Source: Marinicella gelatinilytica
GTDB lineage: Bacteria; Pseudomonadota; Gammaproteobacteria; Xanthomonadales; Marinicellaceae
Length of the DNA stretch: 64,000 nt
Assembly (NCBI RefSeq): GCF_026410405.1
Contig: NZ_JAPMLN010000014.1
Coordinates: 62,001 to 126,000, forward strand
Direction of reading: 5' to 3'
Part shown: positions 27,461 through 37,442 of the stretch, one piece after another
How the letters are laid out: each line of letters starts with the position of its first letter
Position numbering within the stretch: the first letter of the stretch is position 1
Program-made: the position numbers and the translations under genes
Notes under the pieces: generated by a model
What the model saw: only the letters and a program-made list of their open reading frames with translations
What the model was told of the DNA's origin: nothing
The model's database searches: none

Positions 27461-27643
27461 ACCCGTGGTGCATTTGGAGTAAATTGTGCTATTTTTGGCA
27501 TCGGATAGCAGTTAAAAGCCGTAAAAATGAACAACTTTTATGGTCATCTTGCGTGTTTTAATCTAAAAGATCAGCTTTTCTGGCCAAAAACTTACATAAA
27601 TTTGATTAAATTCCGGTAAAAATTTCCTAAATGCACCACGGGT
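27461..27643. mobile_element. MITE-like non-coding element, 183 bp
   Basis: Perfect 15-base terminal inverted repeats ACCCGTGGTGCATTT (27461-27475) and its complement (27629-27643) bound 153 bases with no coding frame. They are flanked by the direct repeat TAAGCAT (27454-27460 and 27644-27650; TTAAGCAT if one end base is reassigned), a target-site duplication. The right junction falls inside the stop codon of the neighbouring membrane-protein gene. It fills most of the bioB upstream gap; the remaining 27313-27453 shows nothing clear. Confidence 0.75.
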
Positions 27644-27930
27644 TAAGCATGTTTTTTCAAATAAGTTATTGAAAATGCGTTAATTAAAATTAATAAGGAA
27701 AATGTTACCACAATGATCACTTTCAAAACTTCAGCAGATACATCTAAAAACCCCACGATTAAGCATAATATTGAATAAGCCAAGAATAAAAAACTCATCG
27801 TGGTATGTGAAGCTTGGGATAGAATGGCTTTCCCTCTTTCATCGACGCCTTCCTCTTTAGAAAAGATAATGTACTTACCTGCTCCCCAAGCAGATAAAAT
27901 GACGGAAATTACAATAAATAGATTTAACAT
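27643..27930 (-). CDS. Small membrane protein paired with Xre regulator
   Basis: A 95-residue protein with three hydrophobic segments (about 2-23, 47-66 and 69-90) and a short charged loop with KEEGVDERGKAILSQAS. It resembles the DUF2178-like proteins often encoded after a small Xre-type regulator; function unknown. It overlaps the regulator gene by one base (TAATG). Its stop codon lies exactly at the right edge of the MITE-like element; the duplicated target means the original gene also had TAA there, so the protein is unchanged. Confidence 0.75.
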   Translation of the reverse strand: MLNLFIVISVILSAWGAGKYIIFSKEEGVDERGKAILSQASHTTMSFLFLAYSILCLIVGFLDVSAEVLKVIIVVTFSLLILINAFSITYLKKHA

Positions 27931-28154
27931 TAGCTGTCTCCTTTATTCTCATAAGTAAAAATTTCTTCAATTTTTTTGTTAAATAATAAAGCAATTTCAA
28001 AAGCCAGTTTTAAAGATGGATTGTATTTATTTGATTCAAGTGAATGAACCGTTTGTCTGGTGACGTTAATTTGCTCCGCAATATATTTTTGTGTCCAACG
28101 TTTTTCAGCTCTAAGGATGTAAATATTATTCAATATATCCCTTTCTTTTTTCAT
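27930..28154 (-). CDS. Xre-family helix-turn-helix regulator (74 residues)
   Basis: Compact DNA-binding protein: residues 10-66 form a Xre/Cro HTH (LRAEKRWTQKYIAEQINVTRQTVHSLESNKYNPSL), the type usually called YgzD/YozG-like. ATG 28154 has GAGG upstream. It overlaps the membrane-protein gene by one base. Its promoter overlaps a palindrome suited to autoregulation. The pair probably forms a self-regulated two-gene module; whether it controls anything else is unknown. Confidence 0.88.
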   Translation of the reverse strand: MKKERDILNNIYILRAEKRWTQKYIAEQINVTRQTVHSLESNKYNPSLKLAFEIALLFNKKIEEIFTYENKGDS

Positions 28155-28191
28155 TGCTTACCTCTTTTCAATAAAAATGCAATAAATATAT

Positions 28192-28232
28192 TACATATGC
28201 AAAGTATGTATTACATAAGCTATCTTTGTCAA
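28192..28232 (-). promoter_or_regulatory. Promoter and candidate operator of the Xre/membrane-protein pair
   Basis: Leftward TTGACA (28232-28227), an 18-base spacer and CATACT (28208-28203) form the promoter. The perfect inverted repeat TACATA-N7-TATGTA (28192-28210) covers the -10 region, where a bound regulator would block transcription. The promoter ends only 11 bases from the IS30 element's left edge, so it survived that insertion. Confidence 0.6.
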
Positions 28233-28243
28233 CTTTAAAGTTA

Positions 28244-29326
<1,083 letters not shown>

Positions 29327-29353
29327 AAGTTAAATAAAACTCCGGGACAGACA

Positions 29354-30841
29354 TTAAGACTTAAAGGTTGTTTTAACCGGTTTTTTGAGAAAGGCGAATA
29401 AAACAGCGGTCACTATTAAAATCAGGTTAAAACCGTTAAACCAACTCAGTAAAGCATAATCGTAGTGTATTAAATGGCTAAGGACGCTGACAATGATGAC
29501 GGCTAACGTGGCGAATCTCAGGTATTTAACCCATTTTATTAAGCGCTGTTGCTGTTGCGGGTGGCTTGGGTTAGCGACAAAAAACCAAGCGGCAATCAAT
29601 AGGTAGCTTACCCAGAAGCTCAAGGTCACGGTTGTGCCGAAAAGGATTGACGTTAATAAAGCCAGACTGAAGCTTAAGGGCGCGCCCCAGATAATGCCCT
29701 GCCATAGTGCGTACCAGCGGTTCAAACGATGTCGCTTAATAAACCAGAGATTGACACCGGTGGCCACCATAATTGTCATGGCAATGCCTAAGAAAAAGTA
29801 AAGAACTTTGATGGCAAAGGGTCCGAATTGTCCGAAATGCAGCCGATAACTGGAATAAGCCACTTGCCGACCCCAGTCGCCGTCTGACATGTGTTTGGAG
29901 TCGATGTAGTCGCCGTTGTTGTGGAAACGAAATACTTCTGAGTAAACTAAACGTTCCGGCATGTGTAAATTGACTTCAATATATTGTCCGGTGCTGCCAC
30001 CGTTTTTAAGGGTTACGAACATTAAGTCAGCTTCGGGATATTGATTTTTGAGCTGATTTATCATCGGTTGTAATTGTACAGGCTCGGTTGGTCTTTCTAT
30101 ATCAAGCTGTGCCGGAAATATGGTATCAACAATCTCACCAGAACTGGTGTCTTTATCCAGTAAATCATAACCAAAAACAGTGATACTAAATAAACCGATG
30201 TAAGCACCGGTTAAACAGACAATAAAAAAGAAAGGCAGGCTCCAGACACTTAAACGGTTGTGAATATCGGTTTGTTCCAGTTGACGACTACCGCCCCAGC
30301 GCAACTTAAAAGCATCTTTGAATAAGCCCGGGTGGGCTAAAATACCTGAGATCATCAGGCCCAGCATCATCGCCCCCAACAAGCCCACCAATATAATACC
30401 GATGGTGCTGGGCAGGTGCAGATAAATATGCAAATCACTGAGCATGTCGGTCCAAGGTGTGTGCATATCAACACCACGGCTGCCGTCTTTATTCAGGTAA
30501 TAGCCGCCACTGCGGTTGCTGACATGTGCCCGCGGGATGACGTCCGAGGGTGGTGCAAAGTAGAGTGTTTTAGGCAGTGTCTCCTGGTTGTTGATTGCGC
30601 GATTAATTGCATTATTGATGGCGGTTTCTAACTGTTGAATATCAACTTGGGCGGATTCGGTAACCGTTGGCTGCTCCCAACGTTCTGTTTCTTGAAAAAA
30701 CACCACCAGGGCGCCGCTTAAGCAAACCAGATAGAGGAATACCGAAAAAAACAAACCCAGCCAGGCATGACTGCGCAGTGATTTTTTAACCACATGTTTT
30801 GAAGTTGTGAGTGATTTCTTTAAGTTCATTGTAGCCCCCAA
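29354..30841 (-). CDS. PepSY-domain inner-membrane protein, iron-uptake associated
   Basis: A 495-residue protein of the PepSY-associated TM helix family (PiuB-like), commonly encoded with TonB-dependent siderophore receptors and thought to reduce or process ferri-siderophore in the periplasm. Helices lie near 25-50 (HAWLGLFFSVFLYLVCLSGALVVFF), 140-165, 195-220, 340-360, 385-425 and 440-490. HAWLGLFFSVFLYL and HNRLSVWSLPFF hold the conserved histidines. It overlaps the upstream 176-residue membrane gene by 16 bases and lies downstream of the Fur box, so both are probably iron-repressed. Confidence 0.87.
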   Translation of the reverse strand: MGATMNLKKSLTTSKHVVKKSLRSHAWLGLFFSVFLYLVCLSGALVVFFQETERWEQPTVTESAQVDIQQLETAINNAINRAINNQETLPKTLYFAPPSDVIPRAHVSNRSGGYYLNKDGSRGVDMHTPWTDMLSDLHIYLHLPSTIGIILVGLLGAMMLGLMISGILAHPGLFKDAFKLRWGGSRQLEQTDIHNRLSVWSLPFFFIVCLTGAYIGLFSITVFGYDLLDKDTSSGEIVDTIFPAQLDIERPTEPVQLQPMINQLKNQYPEADLMFVTLKNGGSTGQYIEVNLHMPERLVYSEVFRFHNNGDYIDSKHMSDGDWGRQVAYSSYRLHFGQFGPFAIKVLYFFLGIAMTIMVATGVNLWFIKRHRLNRWYALWQGIIWGAPLSFSLALLTSILFGTTVTLSFWVSYLLIAAWFFVANPSHPQQQQRLIKWVKYLRFATLAVIIVSVLSHLIHYDYALLSWFNGFNLILIVTAVLFAFLKKPVKTTFKS

Positions 30842-31356
30842 ATACTTAAACAGCTGATACTAATTAAAATAACACTGGTTCGACTCAAATGGGAAGTGGC
30901 CGTTAACCAGACGGCAATCAGGCCCCACAACAAAGGCACCAACATAATCATCACAACCAATCGATTCAAAGCTAACAGCGGCAATAGGTATGTGATTGCA
31001 GCGGACAGAATAATGGCCATCGCCAATGCCAAAGGACCCGCCATAATAACCATAAAAAGTTTATACCAAACAGAAGCGGTGGATTGGTAAGGATGTGTGC
31101 GTTTTGGGGACTTTTCTGGTTTACGGGTGCTGTTTACATATATCCATAGATAAGCAGGGAGCGTGATTAAAAATAAGCTGAAAAAAAGTGCATATTCAAA
31201 TCCGTTAGCCCAATTAAAGAGATAAAAAGAAGTGGCGAATAACAGTACAATGAGTAAACGTAAGGGCCATTTTCGGCTTGTCTTTTGGCTGAAATAACCA
31301 ATACCCGGTGTCGCGGCCAGTAGTAAAAAGGCTATGGTCGTTAAGATAGCAGGCAT
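30826..31356 (-). CDS. Polytopic membrane protein of the iron-uptake locus
   Basis: A 176-residue protein with about six hydrophobic helices and a basic central loop (NSTRKPEKSPKRTHPYQS). Size, topology and position beside a PepSY protein and a TonB receptor suggest a relative of the small DUF3325/DUF3649 iron-transport membrane proteins, possibly a fusion of the two, but I cannot confirm the family. It is the first gene of the leftward pair and starts 49 bases from the Fur box. Confidence 0.65.
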   Translation of the reverse strand: MPAILTTIAFLLLAATPGIGYFSQKTSRKWPLRLLIVLLFATSFYLFNWANGFEYALFFSLFLITLPAYLWIYVNSTRKPEKSPKRTHPYQSTASVWYKLFMVIMAGPLALAMAIILSAAITYLLPLLALNRLVVMIMLVPLLWGLIAVWLTATSHLSRTSVILISISCLSIWGLQ

Positions 31357-31404
31357 AAAGATGGATTGTATAAAGGCTAAGAAGAATCGGTATATTAGGA
31401 CAAA

Positions 31405-31419
31405 TGATAATCATTATCA
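31405..31419. promoter_or_regulatory. Fur box between divergent iron-uptake genes
   Basis: TGATAATCATTATCA is a perfect 7-1-7 Fur-type palindrome. It lies between the leftward membrane/PepSY genes and the rightward TonB receptor gene, so iron-loaded Fur could repress both. Confidence 0.85.
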
Positions 31420-31475
31420 ATCATTTAAGAAGACTTTTAGGGTGATTTTAATGCGCTAATAAAATAAAAATACCA

Positions 31476-31503
31476 TTGAAATAGGAATCATTATCGTTAT
31501 AAT
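31476..31503 (+). promoter_or_regulatory. TonB-receptor promoter with second Fur-like site
   Basis: TTGAAA (31476-31481), a 16-base spacer and TATAAT (31498-31503) form a good promoter. Between the hexamers the sequence GAATCATTATCG contains Fur half-sites, so Fur would directly cover this promoter. The leader to the ATG at 31598 is about 90 bases. Confidence 0.6.
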
Positions 31504-31597
31504 TCGCATCTATCTTCTGTTTGAGTGAATGTCCACCCATTATCTAACGGGGTTTCTCAACGAACAGTTCTCACATGACTCAAAAAAAGAAATTATA

Positions 31598-33784
31598 ATG
31601 ATGAATATAAAATATTTTAGTGTCCATATTTTGTTAGCAACGACCTGTCTTTTTATGGCAGATGTAAAAGCACAAACTGAAAACAACACGTCCGAAAACA
31701 TGGCCATGGATGAAATGGTGGTTATCGGCTCCAGAACACCCACAGAAATCAGCCAAATTCCGGGTACTGTTTGGGTTATTGATACCGCTGAAATCCAACA
31801 GCAAGCGGATTCTGGCGCTGATTTAAAAACCGCTTTGGGCCGTCTGGTACCGGGTTTGGATTTAGCGCCTCAAGGCCGCACCAATTTTGGTCAAAATTTA
31901 CGCGGCAGAAGTGTGCAAGTATTGATTGATGGTGTTTCCATGAATGGCTCTCGCGGTTTATCGCGACAATTTGATGCCATCGACTTATTTAATATCGCCC
32001 GCATTGAAGTGTTATCCGGTGCCAGTAGTTTATATGGCGGCAGCGCCACCGGTGGCATTATTAATATTATTACTAAGTCAGGTGATGGCGGGGATTTAAG
32101 TTTTGAAACACAAGCACAATTAAAATCCGGCTTTAACAGCAGCGATGATTTACAAAAACAATTGGCGCAATCAATCAGTGGTGGTAATGAAAATGCCCAA
32201 GCAAGGCTGGGTATTTCGGTCACCGACAACGACCGTTTTTATGACGGCAGTGGTAACGAAATATTCCCTGATATTACGCAAACAGATTTACAGGACAATC
32301 GCATGGTTGATGTGTTGGGTCGTTTACGTGTTAATCTGACAGAGACTCAGACCTTGGATTTTGGCGGCCAATTTTATCGCTCAGGATTTAAAGGAGATCG
32401 TGATGTTTTCTTTCCCGGCATTGCCGATAACCCTGTGGCTAATTTGAATGGTGCTGAAATTCGTGATGGTTTTGATTCAGATCGGGAGCCGGCGACAGAC
32501 CGTGAATTATTTAATATCCAATACCATAACAGTAATCTATGGAATCAGGATTTTTACCTGCAGGCTTTTTATCGCAATGAATCATCGGCCTTTCATGCTT
32601 TTCCATATCCCTTTTTATTGGCAGCGGAACAACGTTTTGCCATTCAATTCGCCGCATCTGAGCAAAATACACGTCAAACAGGTCTCAAAGCATTGTTTGA
32701 TAAACGCATCAATGACCGGTTTAGAATCAGTTATGGGCTGGATTTTGAACGGGAGCAATTTAATGCCAACCAGATGTTTTTTGATTTTCGACAAAGTGAT
32801 GCCAGCGGTGGTTTAGTGCAACGTCAAAACAACATAGAAGATCGTTACCCGACCTATGATGTCGATGGTCTGGCAGGCTATGTGCAAAGTGATTGGCAAA
32901 TCACCGATGCCTTTAAATTGACCGGAGGTTTGCGTTATCAGCACACTGATGTCTCAGTGAATGATTTTATTAAATATGGTTATTCCGGTTTTGACGAAAC
33001 TCGAATCGGTGAGTTGGTGCCCGGTGGCAGTAATGATTATGATTCCACTTTAATAAACCTCAGTGGTTTATATGATTTTGGACGTCATCAAACCTGGCTG
33101 CGTTTTTCACAAGGTTTTGAATTACCCGATCCGGCCAAATATTATGGTAAATCACCGGACATTAATGTCAATGATAATCCCTTAACCGCGATTAAAACCG
33201 ATCAGGCTGAATTAGGCTGGCGCTATATGAATGATCGCATCTCAACCCAATGGGCTTTGTATTATGCTTGGTCCGATAAAGCGGTTGAAAATACCGATGA
33301 TTTAGCAGTGATAGTGGTGGATGAGGATAAGCGTGATTTTGGATTAGAAGGGGCTTTTAACTACTATGCTGATCATGGTTTTGAATATGGTGGTACCATG
33401 CATTGGGTGCGTTCAGATCAAAAGAATGCCAATGATGAGTGGAAACGACAAGATGCCCGATATGCTTCAGTGTCATCATTAACGGCTTTTGCCGGATGGT
33501 CGGACAATAGTCATGAAGTACGAATACAAGGAAATCGCGCTTTTGATTTAAAAGATTCAGCCGGTCGCGACATAAATGGTCAGACAACGTTTGATTTAGT
33601 GGCGTCAAAAAACACAGGGTTTGGTCGTTTTACATTGGGTATTGAAAACCTATTGGATAACAGCTACTCAACCATTTGGGGCCAGCGTGCGGGTATGTTT
33701 TATGCATCCTACGGACCACCCTATTTATTTGACTTCCAAGGCCGAGGACGAACATTTGCTTTAAATTGGTCGTATAGTTACTAA
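31598..33784 (+). CDS. TonB-dependent siderophore receptor
   Basis: Outer-membrane gated channel for ferric siderophores. The 728-residue form starts at ATG 31598, immediately before a signal peptide (MNIKYFSVHILLATTCLFMADVKAQ); an open frame extends upstream to 31529 but adds a hydrophilic leader. After cleavage comes a TonB-box-like DEMVVIGSR, the plug domain (RGRSVQVLIDGVSMNGSRG, SGASSLYGGSATGGIINIITK) and the 22-strand barrel, ending in the usual aromatic C terminus (FALNWSYSY). Ligand unknown. Fur sites upstream and the PepSY gene nearby support iron uptake. Confidence 0.92.
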   Translation: MMNIKYFSVHILLATTCLFMADVKAQTENNTSENMAMDEMVVIGSRTPTEISQIPGTVWVIDTAEIQQQADSGADLKTALGRLVPGLDLAPQGRTNFGQNLRGRSVQVLIDGVSMNGSRGLSRQFDAIDLFNIARIEVLSGASSLYGGSATGGIINIITKSGDGGDLSFETQAQLKSGFNSSDDLQKQLAQSISGGNENAQARLGISVTDNDRFYDGSGNEIFPDITQTDLQDNRMVDVLGRLRVNLTETQTLDFGGQFYRSGFKGDRDVFFPGIADNPVANLNGAEIRDGFDSDREPATDRELFNIQYHNSNLWNQDFYLQAFYRNESSAFHAFPYPFLLAAEQRFAIQFAASEQNTRQTGLKALFDKRINDRFRISYGLDFEREQFNANQMFFDFRQSDASGGLVQRQNNIEDRYPTYDVDGLAGYVQSDWQITDAFKLTGGLRYQHTDVSVNDFIKYGYSGFDETRIGELVPGGSNDYDSTLINLSGLYDFGRHQTWLRFSQGFELPDPAKYYGKSPDINVNDNPLTAIKTDQAELGWRYMNDRISTQWALYYAWSDKAVENTDDLAVIVVDEDKRDFGLEGAFNYYADHGFEYGGTMHWVRSDQKNANDEWKRQDARYASVSSLTAFAGWSDNSHEVRIQGNRAFDLKDSAGRDINGQTTFDLVASKNTGFGRFTLGIENLLDNSYSTIWGQRAGMFYASYGPPYLFDFQGRGRTFALNWSYSY

Positions 33785-33803
33785 GTAATTAACAATTAAT
33801 TTC

Positions 33804-33838
33804 AAAGCCGTTACTCATATTGGGTGCGGCTTTTTTTT
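33804..33838 (+). terminator. Terminator after the TonB receptor gene
   Basis: AAAGCCG / CGGCTTT stem with a 16-base loop and a run of eight T residues. Confidence 0.7.
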
Positions 33839-33942
33839 GTGTTTTGATAAAAATAAAAAAATGTCTGCTTATGACTCAGAGGTTCTATACAATATTGGTC
33901 TTGAAATGAATTTCGTTTTTAACAAGATTAAGAGGACAGGAT

Positions 33943-34737
33943 ATGGAAGGCTTATTGACCATTGATAATTTATTGACCTTGGGCATGTTAATCATGTTGC
34001 AAGCAGTTTTGGGGTTTGATAATTTACTTTATATTATTATTGAGTCCAAACGGGTTGAAGTGACACGACAATCCAAACTGCGTAAGACCGGTATTTGGCT
34101 TGCAGTGGTTTTCCGTTTGGTGTTGTTGTTTTTATTGCTCAAAATTCTCAGTTATTTTACTGAGCCTTTGTTTTCAATCGGCTGGCAAGGGGTGGTTGAG
34201 GGGACTTTTAATCTCAGGGCAGTGGTGGTGCTTTTGGGTGGAATTTTTATTATTTATACGGCCACCAAAGAAATTTTGCACATGCTTTATATGGAAGAAC
34301 ACATGCAGGAAAAAGACAAGCCACAATCCTCTTTTGCCAAAGCCCTGATTCTGATTGTCACCATGAATGTGGTGTTTTCCTTTGACTCGATTTTAAGCGC
34401 CATGGCCCTCACCGATAATTATATTGTGATGGCCACTGCGATTTTAATCGGCGCTTTGCTGATGGTGTGGTTGGCGGATACCATTGCTGACTTCTTACAG
34501 CGTAACCGAATGTTTGAGGTTCTGGGTTTATTTATTTTGTTAATTGTCGGGGTGATGTTATTGACCGAAGGTGGCCACATTGCCCATTTGAAATTCTTTG
34601 ATCATGAGATTGTGCAGATGAATAAAGCCACCTTCTATTTTGTGATTGTGGTGTTGGTATTGACTGATATTGTGCAATCACGTTATTCGAAAAAATTAAA
34701 TGCCATGAAAAAAGCCGCTCAAAAGGATGTTAGCTGA
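33943..34737 (+). CDS. TerC-family integral membrane protein
   Basis: A 264-residue protein of the TerC/Alx family, linked to manganese or other metal efflux and to tellurite resistance. About seven to eight helices are visible. The paired acidic motifs are QAVLGFDNLLYI near 24-35 and MNVVFSFDSILSAMA near 140-155, the two aspartates proposed to bind metal. AGAGGACAGG provides a good ribosome site. Its stop overlaps the antiporter start by one base (TGATG). I saw no yybP-ykoY-like leader upstream. Confidence 0.87.
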   Translation: MEGLLTIDNLLTLGMLIMLQAVLGFDNLLYIIIESKRVEVTRQSKLRKTGIWLAVVFRLVLLFLLLKILSYFTEPLFSIGWQGVVEGTFNLRAVVVLLGGIFIIYTATKEILHMLYMEEHMQEKDKPQSSFAKALILIVTMNVVFSFDSILSAMALTDNYIVMATAILIGALLMVWLADTIADFLQRNRMFEVLGLFILLIVGVMLLTEGGHIAHLKFFDHEIVQMNKATFYFVIVVLVLTDIVQSRYSKKLNAMKKAAQKDVS

Positions 34738-36584
34738 TGGATAACTATTTATTGATTGCAATTGCCGCCATTGGTGTTTTAGGTTCTTTAGCGCATTGGC
34801 TATCCTGGTGGTTAAAGCTGCCTTCGATATTGTTTCTGTTGCTGATTGGTATTGTTTTAGGTGCGCCGGTGACCGGTTGGCTCAAGCCGGATCTGATATT
34901 TGGTGATCTGTTATTTACCATTGTGTCACTGTCGGTGGCGGTGATTCTATTTGAGGGTGCTTTAACCTTAAATTTTAGTCAGATTCGTGGGCTTGAAACA
35001 GTGGTTAGGCGCATGGTGACCATCGGTATGATTGTCACTTGGTTGGTCATTGCAGTGGCAACGCACTTATTGCTTGATTTAGACTGGTTGTTATCTTTGC
35101 TGTTTGGTTCCTTGGTGGTGGTGACCGGGCCGACAGTGATTGTGCCGATGCTGCGGATTTTAAATTTAGATAAACGCATTGCCAATGTACTGCGCTGGGA
35201 AGGCATCGTCATTGATCCGTTGGGCGCTTTACTGGCGGTGTTGGTGTTTAACTTTATTATTTCCTCTCAAAAAGGTGCCGAAGGTTTGCTGGGTGTGTTG
35301 TTTGATTTTGGCTGGATCATCATGGTTGGTGTCATTCTTGGTGGTTTAGCCGGTGAGCTCATGGCACAAATTTTGCGCCGACATTGGGTGCCTGATTATC
35401 TGCATAATGTGTTTACATTAACCTTGGTATTTGGTGTTTTTGCTGTTTCTGATGTTCTGGCACACGAATCGGGCTTATTAACCGTGACGGTGATGGGTAT
35501 GTGGCTAGCCAACAGTAAGAATGTTGCGATTGAGGATATTTTAAACTTTAAAGAAAGTTTAACTTTGTTACTGATTGCCGGCTTGTTCATTATTTTGGCG
35601 GCACGCATGGACATTGAACCGTTAATTGAAATCGGTTGGTTGTCGTTGGTGTTGTTTTTGATTATTCAGTTTGTGGTGCGACCTTTAAAAATTGCTGTCT
35701 GTACTTGGGGATCTGATTTAAACTGGAAAGAACGGGTGATGTTGTCGTGGATTGCACCGCGCGGTATTGTGGCTGCTGCAGTTTCGGCTTTATTTGCTTT
35801 GCGACTTGAACAAGAAGGTTATGCAGAAGCACCATTGTTGGTGTCACTGACTTTTATGGTTATTATTGGTACGGTTGTGTTTCAGTCAGCAACCGCCGGC
35901 TGGTTATCAAAACGTTTGGGCGTGGCCAGTCCTGAAAGTAAAGGAATTTTAATTGTTGGTGGTAATCCGGTGGCTTTAGCGATTGCTGAAGCGCTGAATA
36001 AACAAGGTTTTGATTGTATGATTACGGATTCCCACTGGCGCTATATTAAAGAAGCCCGGATGCGGGACATTAAGTCTTATTGGGGCAATGTGGTCTCCGA
36101 GCATGCTGATCAACAATTAGATTTGATTGGCGTCGGCCGAATGCTGGCCATATCAATGAACCGAGAATTGAATTTATTGGCCGCCACCCGATATAAATCG
36201 GAATTTGGTGCGGCTAATATCTACGTTATCACCAATGAAGAAAAGCAAAAAGATGAACGCAAACACACCACCTCAAAAGGTGGAAAAGCGCAAACCTTGT
36301 TTTCGCGTCAAGTAACCTTTGCAAACTTAGCCAGCTATATTTCTCGTGGTGCACAAATTAAAACTACGTTGTTAACCGATGAGTTTGATATTGAAGCCTA
36401 TTTGGCGAAGCATGGTGATAATGCCATTCCTTTGTTTGGTATCGCGCCGGATGGTATTGAGCTGAAAGTTTTTACCGGTGAGCGTGATTATGAGAAACTG
36501 AAAAGCGATTGGAAAGTCATGAGTTTAATTATTGAAGAAGACACCGATGACAAACGGATAGTTGATAAAAGTCAAAACTTCTAA
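34737..36584 (+). CDS. CPA-type cation/proton antiporter with C-terminal nucleotide-binding domain
   Basis: A 615-residue Na+/H+ or K+/H+ exchanger. Residues 1-395 form about 12 helices with SVAVILFEGALTL, VVTGPTVIVPMLR and EGIVIDPLGALLAVLVF (the latter the ion-binding DPLGA motif). The cytosolic part (about 405-615) has a TrkA-N/RCK-like Rossmann fold (GILIVGGNPVALAIAEAL) that may sense NAD(H) or other ligand. Translationally coupled to terC. The combination suggests pH, metal or osmotic homeostasis. Confidence 0.88.
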   Translation: MDNYLLIAIAAIGVLGSLAHWLSWWLKLPSILFLLLIGIVLGAPVTGWLKPDLIFGDLLFTIVSLSVAVILFEGALTLNFSQIRGLETVVRRMVTIGMIVTWLVIAVATHLLLDLDWLLSLLFGSLVVVTGPTVIVPMLRILNLDKRIANVLRWEGIVIDPLGALLAVLVFNFIISSQKGAEGLLGVLFDFGWIIMVGVILGGLAGELMAQILRRHWVPDYLHNVFTLTLVFGVFAVSDVLAHESGLLTVTVMGMWLANSKNVAIEDILNFKESLTLLLIAGLFIILAARMDIEPLIEIGWLSLVLFLIIQFVVRPLKIAVCTWGSDLNWKERVMLSWIAPRGIVAAAVSALFALRLEQEGYAEAPLLVSLTFMVIIGTVVFQSATAGWLSKRLGVASPESKGILIVGGNPVALAIAEALNKQGFDCMITDSHWRYIKEARMRDIKSYWGNVVSEHADQQLDLIGVGRMLAISMNRELNLLAATRYKSEFGAANIYVITNEEKQKDERKHTTSKGGKAQTLFSRQVTFANLASYISRGAQIKTTLLTDEFDIEAYLAKHGDNAIPLFGIAPDGIELKVFTGERDYEKLKSDWKVMSLIIEEDTDDKRIVDKSQNF

Positions 36585-36588
36585 TCTC

Positions 36589-36615
36589 AGCCGGTTTTAC
36601 AATGCCGGTTTTGTT
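36589..36615 (+). terminator. Weak terminator-like hairpin after the antiporter gene
   Basis: AGCCGG pairs with CCGGTT (one G-T pair) over a 10-base loop, followed by TTGTTT. Weak; readthrough into the next gene is likely. Confidence 0.35.
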
Positions 36616-36630
36616 TAATAGAGATTGACT

Positions 36631-37416
36631 ATGTCCGGTAAGGCAGAGGTATTGTTTCGTAGTGGTACACATGAATGTTTGATGTTTAATGACTTGGTGG
36701 AAGGTCACGGTGTTCAATCAAACCAATTTTTAATTCGCAGCGGGCAACATTCAATGCTCCTGGATCCGGGTGGTGATTTAACCTATATACCGCTGACCAT
36801 CGCCTTGTCTCGACATATTCGCTTGCGAGAGCTGGATTATATTTTTGCTTCACACCAAGACCCTGATATTATCGCGGCCATTGATCGATGGATTGTTAAC
36901 ACCGGATGCCGGGTATTGGTGTCGCAATTATGGAGTCGCTTTTTACCGCATTTAGTGGCAGCAAATGTGGATAAACAGATGGGTAGCTTTGCCAATCAGA
37001 TAGATGCCATTCCGGATGCCGGTAAACGCGTTTTATTGGGAGAGGCTGAATTGATTATTTTACCGGCCCATTTTTTACATTCTGTTGGTAATTTCCAGAT
37101 TTATGACCCCACCAGTAAAATTTTATTTTCAGGTGATATGGGTGCTTCCATTGATGATCATGTTGGCAGTGCTTTTGTTGAGGACTTTGATAGCCATATT
37201 CCAAAAATGGCCGGTTTCCATAAGCGCTATATGGTTTCCGGGAAAGTCACCGGCTTATGGGCGAGAATGGTGCGTGATTTGGATGTTGATATGATTGTGC
37301 CACAGCATGGTAAAGCCTTTAAAGGCGAGCATGTCGAAACGTTTTTAGATTGGGTGAGTGATTTAGAGTGTGGTATTGATTTAATGAATCGAGGAAATTA
37401 CACCATACCTGATTGA
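36631..37416 (+). CDS. MBL-fold, oxygen-binding diiron (ODP) type protein
   Basis: A 261-residue protein with the beta-lactamase-fold diiron domain of flavodiiron proteins but no flavodoxin domain. The metal ligands are recognisable: the SHQDPD motif (about 75-80, where typical MBL proteins have HxHxDH), His in PAHFLHSVGN, Asp in LFSGDMGAS and His in VPQHGKAF. Such ODP-type proteins bind O2 or NO, and some act as sensors. ATG 36631 is chosen over TTG 36625. Its position behind terC and the antiporter suggests the same transcript. Confidence 0.78.
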   Translation: MSGKAEVLFRSGTHECLMFNDLVEGHGVQSNQFLIRSGQHSMLLDPGGDLTYIPLTIALSRHIRLRELDYIFASHQDPDIIAAIDRWIVNTGCRVLVSQLWSRFLPHLVAANVDKQMGSFANQIDAIPDAGKRVLLGEAELIILPAHFLHSVGNFQIYDPTSKILFSGDMGASIDDHVGSAFVEDFDSHIPKMAGFHKRYMVSGKVTGLWARMVRDLDVDMIVPQHGKAFKGEHVETFLDWVSDLECGIDLMNRGNYTIPD

Positions 37417-37442
37417 TGAGATGGGAATCGTTTAGGACACAA

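Noticed and set aside
33839-33942. yybP-ykoY manganese riboswitch upstream of terC
   Set aside because: The 100-base region is AT-rich and shows none of the conserved loops expected for that riboswitch.
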